Source: Vulcanisaeta souniana JCM 11219
GTDB taxonomy: Archaea > Thermoproteota > Thermoprotei > Thermoproteales > Thermocladiaceae
Length of the DNA stretch: 64,000 bases
Direction: 5' to 3'
Assembly (NCBI RefSeq): GCF_026000775.1
Contig: NZ_AP026830.1
Coordinates: forward strand, 372,001 to 436,000
The notes below the pieces were generated by a model. The model did no database searches. It saw nothing but the letters and a program-made list of their open reading frames with translations, and was not told the origin of the DNA. This document shows positions 16,761 through 25,026 of this stretch, piece by piece. The position numbers and the translations under genes were made by a program. Each line of letters starts with the position of its first letter. Position 1 is the first letter of the stretch.

Positions 16761-17900
16761 TCAATCCTGCTTCCTCACATGCACCCTGCCCCTGAATTCC
16801 TCAATCTGCTCCCTGGTTATTCTAACGTACCTAGACAGTAGTTCTATTGGTACGTATGCGAACCTATCACTGGATCTCCACGTAGGCCAAACCCTGCCGC
16901 CGATGTTGATCTTGGCGCCGCAGAATTTGCACCTGCCATCCTCGGTTAAATTAACTTCCAATATATCAAACCCCCTCCTTCTAATAACTACCTTGCCGCA
17001 GTTGGGGCAGTAAGTATTTTCAAGTCTGTGCCCCGGTACATTACCAATGTACACATACCTAAGTCCCTCCTCCTTAGCCACCTGTGCATGTCTCTCCAGG
17101 GTCTCTGTGGGTGTTGGCGGTAGGTAATCAACCCTGTAATCAGGATGAAACCTCAGGAAGTGCATGGGTGTCTCGGGCCCTAGGTTATCCACTACCCACC
17201 TGACCAGTTTACGGGCGTGCTCCAGGTTATCACCTATCTCGGGGACCACGAGGTCAGTGATCTCAATGAATATGCCCTTCCTCTTCATATCAAGGAGTGT
17301 CTGGAATATGGGTTCGGGGTCGGGAACCAATGAGAATCTCCTCAGGAACTTAGGCTCAGCGTTCCCCTTGAAGTCCACAGTGGCTGCATCGAGGAATTTA
17401 GATATGTAATCAACGGCTTCATCAGTCATGTAGCCATTAGTAACGAATGTGTTGAACAACCCCCTCTTCCTGGCTAGGACTCCAACGTCATACGCAAATT
17501 CGGCGAAGATCGACGGTTCATTATACGTATATGTGATTCCCTGGGTCCCATAGGTCTCGGCCAATTCCACGATCTTCTCCGGAGTTACCTCGAATCCCTC
17601 GAGAATCCTCCTCTGGCTTATGTCGAAGTTCTGGCAGTACTGGCATGCCCAGCTGCAGCCGTATGTGGAGAAGGAGAGGACCATTGAACCTGGGTTGAAG
17701 TGGTAAAGTGGCTTCTTCTCTATCGGGTCCACGGCTATTGCCGAGATCTTCCCATAAACCATTAAGTAGAGTTTACCGCCTAGGTTCCACCTAACTCCAC
17801 AAAATCCATACTGCCCATCAGAAAGTTTACACCTCCTTGCGCATGCCGTGCACTCAATCCTGCCATCAGGCAATGCCTTATATAATATTGTCTCCTTCAT
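16761..17900 (-). CDS. AmmeMemoRadiSam-type radical SAM protein
   Basis: 379 residues. The radical SAM cluster motif is [16 protein letters not shown] near residue 80; an N-terminal cysteine set ([19 protein letters not shown]) and a C-terminal zinc ribbon (CPNCG ... CKFCG) match the pyruvate-formate-lyase-activase-like proteins that co-occur with AMMECR1 and MEMO proteins. Reductive cleavage of SAM is expected; the substrate is unknown to me. Neither the AMMECR1 nor the MEMO partner is in this window. Confidence 0.88.
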   Translation of the reverse strand: MKETILYKALPDGRIECTACARRCKLSDGQYGFCGVRWNLGGKLYLMVYGKISAIAVDPIEKKPLYHFNPGSMVLSFSTYGCSWACQYCQNFDISQRRILEGFEVTPEKIVELAETYGTQGITYTYNEPSIFAEFAYDVGVLARKRGLFNTFVTNGYMTDEAVDYISKFLDAATVDFKGNAEPKFLRRFSLVPDPEPIFQTLLDMKRKGIFIEITDLVVPEIGDNLEHARKLVRWVVDNLGPETPMHFLRFHPDYRVDYLPPTPTETLERHAQVAKEEGLRYVYIGNVPGHRLENTYCPNCGKVVIRRRGFDILEVNLTEDGRCKFCGAKINIGGRVWPTWRSSDRFAYVPIELLSRYVRITREQIEEFRGRVHVRKQD

Positions 17901-18403
17901 TAGGCTTCATAGTTAATCATTAATCTATGATTAAAAACCTTATGAGGCAAGTAAGTTTTTCTTTATTAGTACGTAATTACGAAGGGGACAGAAACAATTT
18001 TAGGTATTTTTAAGCCCCCCTTCCACAGCTATTGCAGTCTCAGTTCTATTCTCCTACATACACATTTAATTTCCTGGCATTTCTGAGCGTTGAGTTGTAT
18101 TAATACGACCACGCCATCCATGCGCCTACTATTAGGTGGTAAGTCATTGTGTCTCTCATGGGCAATCCTTAGGTCTGAGACAAGTCAATAAGCGTATTAT
18201 TAGCCTTCGCATGACCAAGTGGTTTATGAATGCACAACCTAGAAAAGCCATGCAGTCTCCTCATCCTAACTGTTACCTGGCGGGCCTTGGTTTCCAAGAA
18301 CCGTGGTAAGGGTGACGGGGCATTGCCGCAATTAACCGGGGTTAAAAACCACCCCCGGACGAACGGTATGTTTTTTAAGTAGCTTGCTATATGGTGCCAA
18401 GAT
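17901..18403. other. Intergenic region, 503 bp
   Basis: No supported gene. Between about 18280 and 18362 it is GC-rich and has a strong inverted repeat, CCGGGG ... CCCCGG at about 18336-18360, plus a weaker one near 18286-18305, which could be a structured RNA, but I could not match it to SRP, RNase P, or box C/D or H/ACA motifs. A TATA-like TTTTTTAAG at 18371-18379 belongs to the S26e gene. Confidence 0.5.
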
Positions 18404-18805
18404 ATGCCGAAGAAGAGGAAGAACAGGGGACGCCATAAGGGCGATAAGGGCAAGGAGCCGATGGTTTACTGCGATAATTGCGGTAAGCTGGTGCCTAGGT
18501 CCAAGGCGGTTAGGGTCACTGTGCCTTACTCACCAGTGCCTGGTGACTTGGCTAGGGAGCTTGAGAAGCAAGGGGCTATTGTGCCTAGGTATTACGTAAC
18601 CAAGACCTATTGCATAAACTGCGCGATTTACCTGGGTATACTTAAGGTTAGGTCTGAGGATGAGAGGAAGAGGAAGATTGCCTCGGCGAGGCCCCTTGTG
18701 CGTAGGGAGACCGTGGCTGCGCCACCAGCAACAAAACCCGCACAGACACAGCCGCCAACACAACCCACGCAACAGGGTAATGAAGGGGCCCAGACAAAAT
18801 CCTAA
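18404..18805 (+). CDS. rps26e: 30S ribosomal protein S26e
   Basis: 133 residues; the first 95 match eS26, a small-subunit protein of archaea and eukaryotes that binds near the mRNA exit channel. The basic start MPKKRKNRGRHKGDKGK, the zinc pair CDNC near residue 24 and CINC near residue 71, and LGILKVRSEDERKRK are diagnostic. A Pro/Thr/Gln-rich tail of about 30 residues (PPATKPAQTQPPTQPTQQG) is added at the C terminus. The ATG is 28 bp from a TATA box, so the mRNA is probably leaderless. Confidence 0.95.
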   Translation: MPKKRKNRGRHKGDKGKEPMVYCDNCGKLVPRSKAVRVTVPYSPVPGDLARELEKQGAIVPRYYVTKTYCINCAIYLGILKVRSEDERKRKIASARPLVRRETVAAPPATKPAQTQPPTQPTQQGNEGAQTKS

Positions 18806-18870
18806 CTTTAAATCGTAGTGATAACTCTTATATAAGTAACCATGCCTACTAAAGACCTAGTGGTTAAGTA

Positions 18871-19275
18871 ATGGGTACTAGTGAAGAGACGAGAAGGATA
18901 GATATACCAACAACTGAGACTATGAGGAGGAGCATTAATAAGCTTGAATTGATTTTCATTGAGAGTCCCAGGGACGTTATGAAGGATTTTAAGGTAATGT
19001 TTGATCTATCAATAATTAAGGAGATTACGTTGGGCAGAAGCCCGGAGAATGTCGTTGTGATACCGGATCCCACGGTATCGAGGAAGCACGCGGTGATCAC
19101 GGTAATCAATAACGAGGAGTTATTACTCAAGGACTTAAATAGTACTAATGGTACTTATGTACTCGATGGTGGTTCATTTAAAAAGATAAGTGAATATAGA
19201 TTTAGCGATGACATAGTGGTTAGGCTTGGCTATTATACTGTTGTTAAGCTATCCATCATAGGTGAAGGGCAATGA
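18871..19275 (+). CDS. FHA-domain protein
   Basis: 134 residues. After about 25 N-terminal residues a forkhead-associated domain fills the rest: the phosphothreonine-binding signature runs LGRSPENVVV, then PTVSRKHAVI near residue 68 and LKDLNSTNGTYV. FHA domains bind phosphothreonine peptides, so the protein is a likely reader of the membrane Ser/Thr kinase encoded convergently next to it. The N-terminal TSEETRRIDIPTTETMRR is rich in Thr and could itself be phosphorylated. A TATATAA-like element lies near 18832. Confidence 0.88.
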   Translation: MGTSEETRRIDIPTTETMRRSINKLELIFIESPRDVMKDFKVMFDLSIIKEITLGRSPENVVVIPDPTVSRKHAVITVINNEELLLKDLNSTNGTYVLDGGSFKKISEYRFSDDIVVRLGYYTVVKLSIIGEGQ

Positions 19276-19317
19276 ACTCAATAACGGAGAATTAGTCTTA
19301 GATGCACAAGTAAGGAT

Positions 19318-20967
19318 TTACATGGCATTACCCAGGAACTTACCTAGGACCGTTAGTATTTCCTCAGTGCTTGATGGTCTCATTGCAGGGTTCACCTCGA
19401 GGCCTCTCATCACTAACAAGACTATTTCAAGCGGTATATCAGGCCTATAGTTATTGAGTGGTGGTACCACTACCTGACCGCTACTTAATCTATACATGTG
19501 TGGGTTTATTCCAGTCAGCATTTCATAGAATATACAGGAAAGTGAGTATATGTCTGACCTAATGTCGGCGATACCCCTGCTCACCTCAGGAGCTGCGTAG
19601 GCTATTGAGAATTGGGATACATAGGACTTACCACTAATCATTATCTTAGCCGCCCCTAAGTCGCCAATCTTAACCACAGACCTATTCTTATCCTTAAATA
19701 ATATGTTCTCAGGCTTAAGATCAAGGTGTATTATGTTTACCCTATGGAGTTCAGAAAGGGCTAGGGTTATTGAGTAGGCGATCTTCATGAACTCATCTAG
19801 ATTGAGCGGCCCTCTCTCCCTCATTAGGTCTCTCAATGAGCCACCCTCCATATGCTCCATAACCACGTATGGAGGCTCGTTCAGGTAATCCTCGAGGGAT
19901 TTATAGGGAAGCCTCTCATCAGGTGGTATATGAACCTCGAATACCTTAACAACGCGCGGGCTCTCAATAAGCAGGTACTCACTCATCTCCTTCTTAAATG
20001 ATGATAGAACCCTGGGGTCACTCGCCAAGGGGTTGCCTCTTGAATCCTTATCCTTAAGAACCTTTATTGCGTAGACCCTGCCCCTCTCGTCCCTGCCCCT
20101 AAGGACGTAACTAAATCCACCGATCGCGATTACCTCATCGATTAGGTACTTACCATCTAACCAAGTGCCTAGCCACGATATTGGCGGCTTTAGCCCCTTA
20201 ACGAACCTCAACCTAGTGGGTCTTAGGTAGGCTATTATGAAGATCAGTATTAGGGCTGTGAAACTCAGCCAGGTGAAATTAATGGATGGGTATACGCCAT
20301 AGAATATGGCTAATGCAATCAAGATTGAGGAGACATATCCAGGAACCCTCCTCATCATGGGCATTGCGGATACCACACTGGGCAGCAATGCCATGTATAC
20401 GTAAGGCTCATTTAGAAACACCAGGAATACAGCCAATGGTATGGTCAACGAAATGCCTAGGTATGTCATTACTGAGTCAAGACGGTCTTCCGGGAAGTCA
20501 ACTCTGTACATGAGGATTGCATGTCTTATTGTTATTACGAAGGTGGAGAAAAAGATGAGAAGGGAATTAATCAATAGATAGAGACCAGTTGGTGCTGGGT
20601 TCAGATAACCCCTGTAGAACAGGTATAATACGTAAACGGTCATTAGCGCAATTAAAACTCTAAAGTCAGCAACCCTCAGCGCCAGTATTAGTACCACAAT
20701 CCCCATGAATATGGCTAATGCGTCATAAAAACTCGCCGTAGTCATGAGAAAAATTACGGATAATGCTATTATGATTTCCGAAACCAAGGGCACCAAGAAC
20801 CAATTATTCTTTAGTGGAAACTTCCTAAATAATTCATAGAACAGTACAAAAAGTGCGATAGCAATCAATACGCGTGGGATGCTGGCGCCAACCAAAAACA
20901 ATAGGCTTATGAATAGTACCATTCCCGGCAACACCTTAATCACCTTATCAATACTGGTAACCAACAC
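19318..20967 (-). CDS. Membrane Ser/Thr protein kinase
   Basis: 549 residues in two parts. Residues 8 to about 235 hold eight to ten membrane helices. Residues about 280-545 are a eukaryote-like protein kinase: glycine loop GGFSYVLRG, the ATP lysine in YAIKVLKD near residue 300, the catalytic loop HLDLKPENILF near 416 (His-Leu-Asp rather than His-Arg-Asp), metal-binding DLGAAK (DLG for DFG) and AYAAPEVSRG. All catalytic residues are present, so it is probably active, with the kinase domain facing the cytoplasm. The FHA gene lies tail to tail 42 bp away, a likely writer-reader pair. The start is a GTG 29 bp from TTTTAAAA. Confidence 0.88.
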   Translation of the reverse strand: MLVTSIDKVIKVLPGMVLFISLLFLVGASIPRVLIAIALFVLFYELFRKFPLKNNWFLVPLVSEIIIALSVIFLMTTASFYDALAIFMGIVVLILALRVADFRVLIALMTVYVLYLFYRGYLNPAPTGLYLLINSLLIFFSTFVITIRHAILMYRVDFPEDRLDSVMTYLGISLTIPLAVFLVFLNEPYVYMALLPSVVSAMPMMRRVPGYVSSILIALAIFYGVYPSINFTWLSFTALILIFIIAYLRPTRLRFVKGLKPPISWLGTWLDGKYLIDEVIAIGGFSYVLRGRDERGRVYAIKVLKDKDSRGNPLASDPRVLSSFKKEMSEYLLIESPRVVKVFEVHIPPDERLPYKSLEDYLNEPPYVVMEHMEGGSLRDLMRERGPLNLDEFMKIAYSITLALSELHRVNIIHLDLKPENILFKDKNRSVVKIGDLGAAKIMISGKSYVSQFSIAYAAPEVSRGIADIRSDIYSLSCIFYEMLTGINPHMYRLSSGQVVVPPLNNYRPDIPLEIVLLVMRGLEVNPAMRPSSTEEILTVLGKFLGNAM

Positions 20968-20978
20968 GTTAGGTACCC

Positions 20979-21000
20979 CTTTAAAGACCCAATTTTAAAA
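20979..21000. promoter_or_regulatory. Overlapping divergent TATA elements
   Basis: CTTTAAAG (about 20980-20987) and TTTTAAAA (about 20993-21000) lie in the 50 bp between the kinase GTG at 20967 and the acylphosphatase ATG at 21018. By spacing, the right element serves the kinase and the left one the acylphosphatase. Confidence 0.4.
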
Positions 21001-21017
21001 CGTTATTGACCAGCACT

Positions 21018-21293
21018 ATGAAGAGGGTCCACGTACTAATCAAGGGCATGGTACAAGGAGTGGGCTTTAGATCGTTCGTAAGGAGAAACGCCAGAAACCT
21101 CGGAGTTAAGGGCTTCGTTAGGAATTTACCTGATGGCTTCACAGTGGAGGTCGTAGCCGAGGGTGATGATGACTCCATTGAACAGTTAATAGGGATAATA
21201 CGCAAAGGCCCACCAGGCGCCATCGTTGAGGACATGGAGGTCGAGTATGAGGAGCCTAAGAACGAGTTTAATGACTTTGAGATCCTTTATTAA
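21018..21293 (+). CDS. acyP: Acylphosphatase
   Basis: 91 residues, the standard length. The phosphate loop and catalytic arginine are in GMVQGVGFRSFVRRNA, and the catalytic asparagine is in GFVRNLPDGFTVEVVAEG. The enzyme hydrolyses the carboxyl-phosphate bond of acyl phosphates in the cytoplasm. The in-frame TTG at 21006 is less likely than the ATG at 21018. Its last 26 bp overlap the convergent Nudix gene. Confidence 0.93.
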   Translation: MKRVHVLIKGMVQGVGFRSFVRRNARNLGVKGFVRNLPDGFTVEVVAEGDDDSIEQLIGIIRKGPPGAIVEDMEVEYEEPKNEFNDFEILY

Positions 21294-21750
21294 CGTACTT
21301 AATAAAACCACCACCACACGGTTTAAGCCCTGAATCCAGTAGGTCCATTATTAGTTGCCTTACGGTGTCCGTTAAATCAAGGCTCAAGGCCTCCCTTAAA
21401 CCAATAAATCTTAATTCTAAGGCATCACTTGACGCCCTAGGTTCTCCACCAACGGGCTCCACTAAATAGTCAAGGATCAGGAAGTGATGCTTGACTCTGC
21501 ATTCATTGTCCCTCTCCACGTATTGGTAAACACCGAAAAGGCCAATTACCTTACCGATGATGCCAGTCTCTTCCTGCAATTCCCTCAGTGATGCGCGGTC
21601 TGGGTCTTCACCTGGTTCAACCATTCCACCCGGTATTGACCACTTGCCCCTGTTGGGCTCCGCGCCTCTTTTTATCAGCAGGATCTTATCATCCTTGATG
21701 TCTATAGCGCCGACACCAACCAGGGGATATCTTGGATACTCTCTTCCCAT
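21268..21750 (-). CDS. Nudix hydrolase
   Basis: 160 residues with a complete Nudix box, GGMVEPGEDPDRASLRELQE followed by ETGI near residues 38-61, which binds divalent metal for attack on nucleoside diphosphate derivatives. The N-terminal YPLVGVGAIDIKDDKILLI and the insert EYVERDNECRVKHHFLILDY resemble ADP-ribose pyrophosphatase or MutT-like members, but the substrate is not fixed by sequence. The gene is 75 bp from the divergent small protein gene. Confidence 0.88.
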   Translation of the reverse strand: MGREYPRYPLVGVGAIDIKDDKILLIKRGAEPNRGKWSIPGGMVEPGEDPDRASLRELQEETGIIGKVIGLFGVYQYVERDNECRVKHHFLILDYLVEPVGGEPRASSDALELRFIGLREALSLDLTDTVRQLIMDLLDSGLKPCGGGFIKYVNKGSQSH

Positions 21751-21825
21751 TTAGTGACTTAGCATTGTTCCGCTAATTAAGTTTAGTGTTAATACTTAAT
21801 AAGGCTGTAACTGCTTGGTGAGTTA

Positions 21826-22065
21826 ATGGAGTGTAATAATGATAAGGTTAGGAGTGTGGTTGATGGTTTATCCGACAAGGAACCACTGGAGGCTTATCAA
21901 ACACTGCTTGAGGAGAATTGCTTTGGCAGGAGTATGATATATGACTTGGGTGGAAGATACATTGTTTATATGAAGGATGAGGAAAATGCGTGCATTGAGG
22001 AAACAAACTCAATAGATCGGGCGAGGGAACTGGCAAAGGCATTTGTTGATTCGGTTTGTATCTGA
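21826..22065 (+). CDS. Small hypothetical protein
   Basis: 79 residues, acidic, no family recognised. Two helices flank a short beta section (YDLGGRYIVYMKDEEN). It starts at an ATG 5 nt after a GGTGAG Shine-Dalgarno sequence, and its stop lies 5 nt before the next start, so it is probably cotranscribed with the MoaD-like gene. Confidence 0.6.
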   Translation: MECNNDKVRSVVDGLSDKEPLEAYQTLLEENCFGRSMIYDLGGRYIVYMKDEENACIEETNSIDRARELAKAFVDSVCI

Positions 22066-22070
22066 TAACC

Positions 22071-22349
22071 ATGAAGGTGAGGGTAGTACTATCGGCAAAC
22101 CTGCATGAGCTCGCTAGCTCCGTAAGCCTAGTTGTTCAGGTGCCGAATGAATATACGGTCAGGGACCTAATAATAAAGCTTGGCGAACTAAACCCTGAAA
22201 TACCAAAGATCCTACTTAGAGGTGGTGAACTTAGTGAGAGTTACATAGTTATTGTGAATGGCAGGGACATACATTGGTTGAAGGGTTTACTTACTAACCT
22301 TAATGATGGCGATGAGGTATTAATTGCGCCTAAGGCGTTCATATCATAA
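22071..22349 (+). CDS. MoaD/ThiS-like beta-grasp protein without C-terminal Gly-Gly
   Basis: 92 residues with the ubiquitin-like pattern: MKVRVVLSANLHELA, YTVRDLIIKLGELN, YIVIVNGRDIHWLKGL and NDGDEVLIAP. True sulfur carriers end in Gly-Gly, which is adenylated and thiocarboxylated; this protein ends APKAFIS, so it cannot act that way unless processed. It resembles the two MoaD-like proteins at 35.4-36.0 kb, sharing the NGR motif and the GDEV segment. The ATG at 22071 is preferred to the TTG at 22056. A CoA-transferase operon begins about 40 bp downstream. Confidence 0.8.
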   Translation: MKVRVVLSANLHELASSVSLVVQVPNEYTVRDLIIKLGELNPEIPKILLRGGELSESYIVIVNGRDIHWLKGLLTNLNDGDEVLIAPKAFIS

Positions 22350-22390
22350 AACTTAATACCTCTGTTATTACTACTATTCTGTGAACACAC

Positions 22391-23206
22391 ATGGCCAAAA
22401 GCAAGCTAATGAAGATTGATGAGGCGCTGGACTTGATTAATAATGATGATGAAATAGCGATTGGTGGCATGTCCCTCCACAGGAACCCCATGGCGATCGC
22501 GGTGGCCATAGCTAAATCGAACAAGAATGACCTAACGTTAGTGGACAGGGAACCTGGCCTAGCCTTTGACTTGTTAACAGTTTCAGGAAGGGTCAGGAGG
22601 ATTAGGGCGGCAATGGTGACCTTCGAACACTTCGGCATTGCGCCTGGGTTCAGAAGGATGGTGGAAAGCGGCGAGGTGGAGTTCATAGAGGACGTCTGTG
22701 AGGGCGTTATGGCTGGGCTCCGTGCTGGGGCTTACGGTCTCCCCTTCATGCCATCAGCAATAGCCCTAGATAGCGACTTGGTTCTATTAAATGTTAAGAG
22801 GGGTATTTGGAGGGTGATTAGGGATCCATTTAATGATCAGGATTTAGTTGTAGTCAAGGCCATAAGGCCTGACGTAGCCTTAGTACATGTACATAGGGCT
22901 GATGAGAGAGGTGATTTTGAACTCTATGGCCCTAAGTACGAGGACTTACTTAAAATACAGGCTGCCAGGAGAGTGATAATTACGGCTGAGGAGGTAGTCA
23001 ATGAGGATTACTTCCGGGAACATCCAGAGCGTTTAGCATTGCCTGGCTTCCTGGTGACGGCAGTAGTGCATTCACCAAAGGGTGCATGGCCGACATCAAT
23101 GTACGGTTATTATAGGGCTGATTATGATGTCATTAAGAAGTACTTTGATAGTGTTAAGGCTGGATTAAGCGTTGAGAAGGTGCTTGAGGTGTTTGCCTAT
23201 GGCTGA
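22391..23206 (+). CDS. CoA-transferase alpha subunit (glutaconate/IpdA-like)
   Basis: 271 residues of the family I CoA-transferase alpha type. The N terminus holds DEIAIGGMSLHRNPMAIAVAI, equivalent to the CoA-loop region, then TLVDREPGLAFDLL and LVHVHRADERGDFELYG. Together with the next gene it would move CoA between carboxylic acids, or open a ring CoA ester if it is IpdAB-like. Its stop overlaps the start of the beta subunit gene by 8 nt, so the two are translationally coupled. Confidence 0.83.
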   Translation: MAKSKLMKIDEALDLINNDDEIAIGGMSLHRNPMAIAVAIAKSNKNDLTLVDREPGLAFDLLTVSGRVRRIRAAMVTFEHFGIAPGFRRMVESGEVEFIEDVCEGVMAGLRAGAYGLPFMPSAIALDSDLVLLNVKRGIWRVIRDPFNDQDLVVVKAIRPDVALVHVHRADERGDFELYGPKYEDLLKIQAARRVIITAEEVVNEDYFREHPERLALPGFLVTAVVHSPKGAWPTSMYGYYRADYDVIKKYFDSVKAGLSVEKVLEVFAYG

Positions 23207-23921
23207 CATGGATAACGTTATTAAGTGCATGGCAACGCAATTAAGAAATGGCGATATTACCTATACGGGACTTGCATCGGTCCCTGCCATATTAGCCATT
23301 GAGTTGGCTAGGTATTGGGGACTGAATACTTGGTTCATAAACGTGGCGGAGATATACGAGCCCAAGGACATAGTAATAACGCCATCATCAGGGGACCCAT
23401 ACTCATTTATTGATGGTAAGGGCTTCTTCGTAAGCCTAGACGCGTTCGACTTGGCTAGGCGTGGTCAGCTTGATGTCATGTTCTTTTCGGCGGCTCAGCT
23501 CGATCGTAGAGGCAACATGAACTTATCAGTAATTGGTAGTTATGAAAGGCCCAGGGTTCGATTACCAGGCGGCGCAGCCGCGGCTTACCTGTATAGGAGG
23601 GCTCGCAGGGTGGTGATGTGGCTTAGGGAGCACTCGAGGAGGACACTTGTTGAAAGGGTTGACTTCATTACGGCCCCTGGTCCCACAAAGCAAGGCCCGA
23701 CCCTAATTGTATGTACGCCAAAGGCAATGTTTGTGTTTGACCGTGACTCGGGAGAGTTAATGCTGACTGGCTTATTCCCAAGTGTTAGTGTTGATGATGT
23801 CATTAATAATATGGCCTTTAGACCAAGGATTAAGGAACCACTGAGTGTCCTTGAACCTGTGACTAATGAGGAGCTTCAATTCCTAAATAAACTAGACCCA
23901 GCCAGTGTCAGGTACTCGTGA
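23199..23921 (+). CDS. CoA-transferase beta subunit (glutaconate/IpdB-like)
   Basis: About 240 residues. Family I beta-subunit features are NGDITYTGLASVPAILAIELAR, SAAQLDRRGNMNLSVIGSYE and RLPGGAAAAYLYRRARRVV. The catalytic glutamate motif of classical enzymes (SENG or EGG type) is not obvious, as in the IpdAB-like group, where the pair can act as a hydrolase instead. The ATG at 23199 lies inside the end of the alpha gene (ATGGCTGA overlap). Confidence 0.82.
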   Translation: MADMDNVIKCMATQLRNGDITYTGLASVPAILAIELARYWGLNTWFINVAEIYEPKDIVITPSSGDPYSFIDGKGFFVSLDAFDLARRGQLDVMFFSAAQLDRRGNMNLSVIGSYERPRVRLPGGAAAAYLYRRARRVVMWLREHSRRTLVERVDFITAPGPTKQGPTLIVCTPKAMFVFDRDSGELMLTGLFPSVSVDDVINNMAFRPRIKEPLSVLEPVTNEELQFLNKLDPASVRYS

Positions 23922-24083
23922 ACCCAATATCGCCTCTCATCATTATTACCCAACCAACCCCAAGGCGTGCCCATGGCAATTAAGCCAAGCGGAAAGGCAG
24001 CAAACAATCATTGCGATAGGTAGGATTTGACTAATAAACCACGTACCGTCAAAATGCACAGAGGTAATCAAAAACCTGCGAAA

Positions 24084-24093
24084 AGCTTAAATT
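24084..24093 (+). promoter_or_regulatory. TATA-like box of tRNA-Ala
   Basis: AGCTTAAATT is centred about 28 bp before the first base of the tRNA at 24117. Confidence 0.5.
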
Positions 24094-24116
24094 CCCAATA
24101 ATCCGTTCCTTTCCTT

Positions 24117-24215
24117 GGGCCGGTAGTCTAGCCTGGAAGGATGCCCGCTTGGCATGCGGGAGATCCCGGTCGCGGGTCAACCGCGGGGAAAGTTCAAGTC
24201 CCGGCCGGTCCACCA
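24117..24215 (+). tRNA. tRNA-Ala(GGC) with an intron in the T arm
   Basis: Acceptor GGGCCGG pairs with CCGGTCC, including the G3-U70 wobble that identifies alanine tRNAs. The anticodon stem CCCGC/GCGGG closes a normal 7-nt loop, TTGGCAT, with anticodon GGC. The T arm reads CCGG, then 22 extra bases, then G-TTCAAGT-CCCGG, so the arm is only completed after splicing. Position 73 is A and CCA is encoded (24213-24215). Confidence 0.9.
24170..24191 (+). other. Non-canonical tRNA intron
   Basis: 22 nt inside the 5' strand of the T stem, after the fourth stem base. It contains its own hairpin (CGCGG/CCGCG around GTCAA), consistent with the bulge-helix-bulge substrate of the archaeal splicing endonuclease. 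Confidence 0.75.
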
Positions 24216-24265
24216 CTTTCTCATGTGAGTTAGTTTTTTGTTTACCTATTGTCTTTTGTGTCTTG

Positions 24266-24886
24266 ATGCTTCCTTGGTTGTTGGGCATTGGTTTCGGTAT
24301 GCTGGGTGTTTCCCGGTTTATTATAGAGTATGCATCTGCATTCAGAGTTAGTGCCAGTTATAGATCGTCGTATGTTAGGGAGAGACTGAATTACTTAGTG
24401 CCATTATACCTCATCGGTGCCGTTGCAGTGTTCTTGACGTTGGTTTCATGGACTGGTCCTTGGTATAGGGTTTACGTGTCCTATGTCGTGGCGCTTGGGC
24501 TCACAGTTGGCGGCAGGGTATTCCTTAGTAGGGCTAGTAGGGGTTTCGTTAGGGTTCTTGATGTTTATGACCTTGACCTTGATTTACCCATGGTTTCCAT
24601 GGCAGTATCATTAATACCAGTGAACGCTGTGTTCAATGTTGTTATTATTAATCTGATATCGAGTTTCACATTGTTTTTGGAAACCGTGGTAATGTATGTT
24701 AGGGCCAGCAGGAAATTATTCGATGTAGGCCGTATCAACGCCTTAATCTACTCATTGCCTCTGTTGGTTATTGCCCTGTATGCACTATATGAATCAGTTG
24801 CATCATTGGTAGTATTCATGATTGCATTATTCATTCTGGCGCTATTCATTATCAATCTAATGTACTTAATCCTCAGGGGTACCTAA
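24266..24886 (+). CDS. Membrane protein, unknown function
   Basis: About 206 residues, nearly all hydrophobic: six or seven membrane helices with short basic loops (RSSYVRERLNY, RVFLSRASRGFVR). No family recognised. The reading frame is open back into the tRNA gene, so the start is inferred; the ATG at 24266 follows a run of T that could end the tRNA transcript and a weak TATA-like element. Another choice is the ATG at 24299. Confidence 0.6.
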   Translation: MLPWLLGIGFGMLGVSRFIIEYASAFRVSASYRSSYVRERLNYLVPLYLIGAVAVFLTLVSWTGPWYRVYVSYVVALGLTVGGRVFLSRASRGFVRVLDVYDLDLDLPMVSMAVSLIPVNAVFNVVIINLISSFTLFLETVVMYVRASRKLFDVGRINALIYSLPLLVIALYALYESVASLVVFMIALFILALFIINLMYLILRGT

Positions 24887-25026
24887 TGAAAGCCTTTTTA
24901 TTTCCCACAAATCTATGTTTGCCTTGAGTGATGATTACTGGACCAGGGCGAGTGTTGATGAGCGGGGAAACCCGTCTGATTCTAGGTTATGTTTTTTATA
25001 TTGTTTAATCCTTATTATTTATTTAG

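Noticed and set aside
17985-18000. ACAGAAA as part of an RNase P RNA
   Set aside because: None of the other conserved RNase P segments is present nearby.
18169-18453. 94-residue minus-strand ORF upstream of and into S26e
   Set aside because: Overlaps the certain S26e gene and its TATA box; composition is not protein-like.
23899-23965. Possible box C/D guide RNA on the minus strand (ATGATGA and CTGA at about 25 nt)
   Set aside because: No internal C'/D' pair and the candidate runs into the CoA-transferase coding end; too weak to call.
24149-24265. In-frame extension of the membrane protein gene back into tRNA-Ala
   Set aside because: The first part would be encoded by the tRNA itself; the protein-like sequence only begins near 24266.
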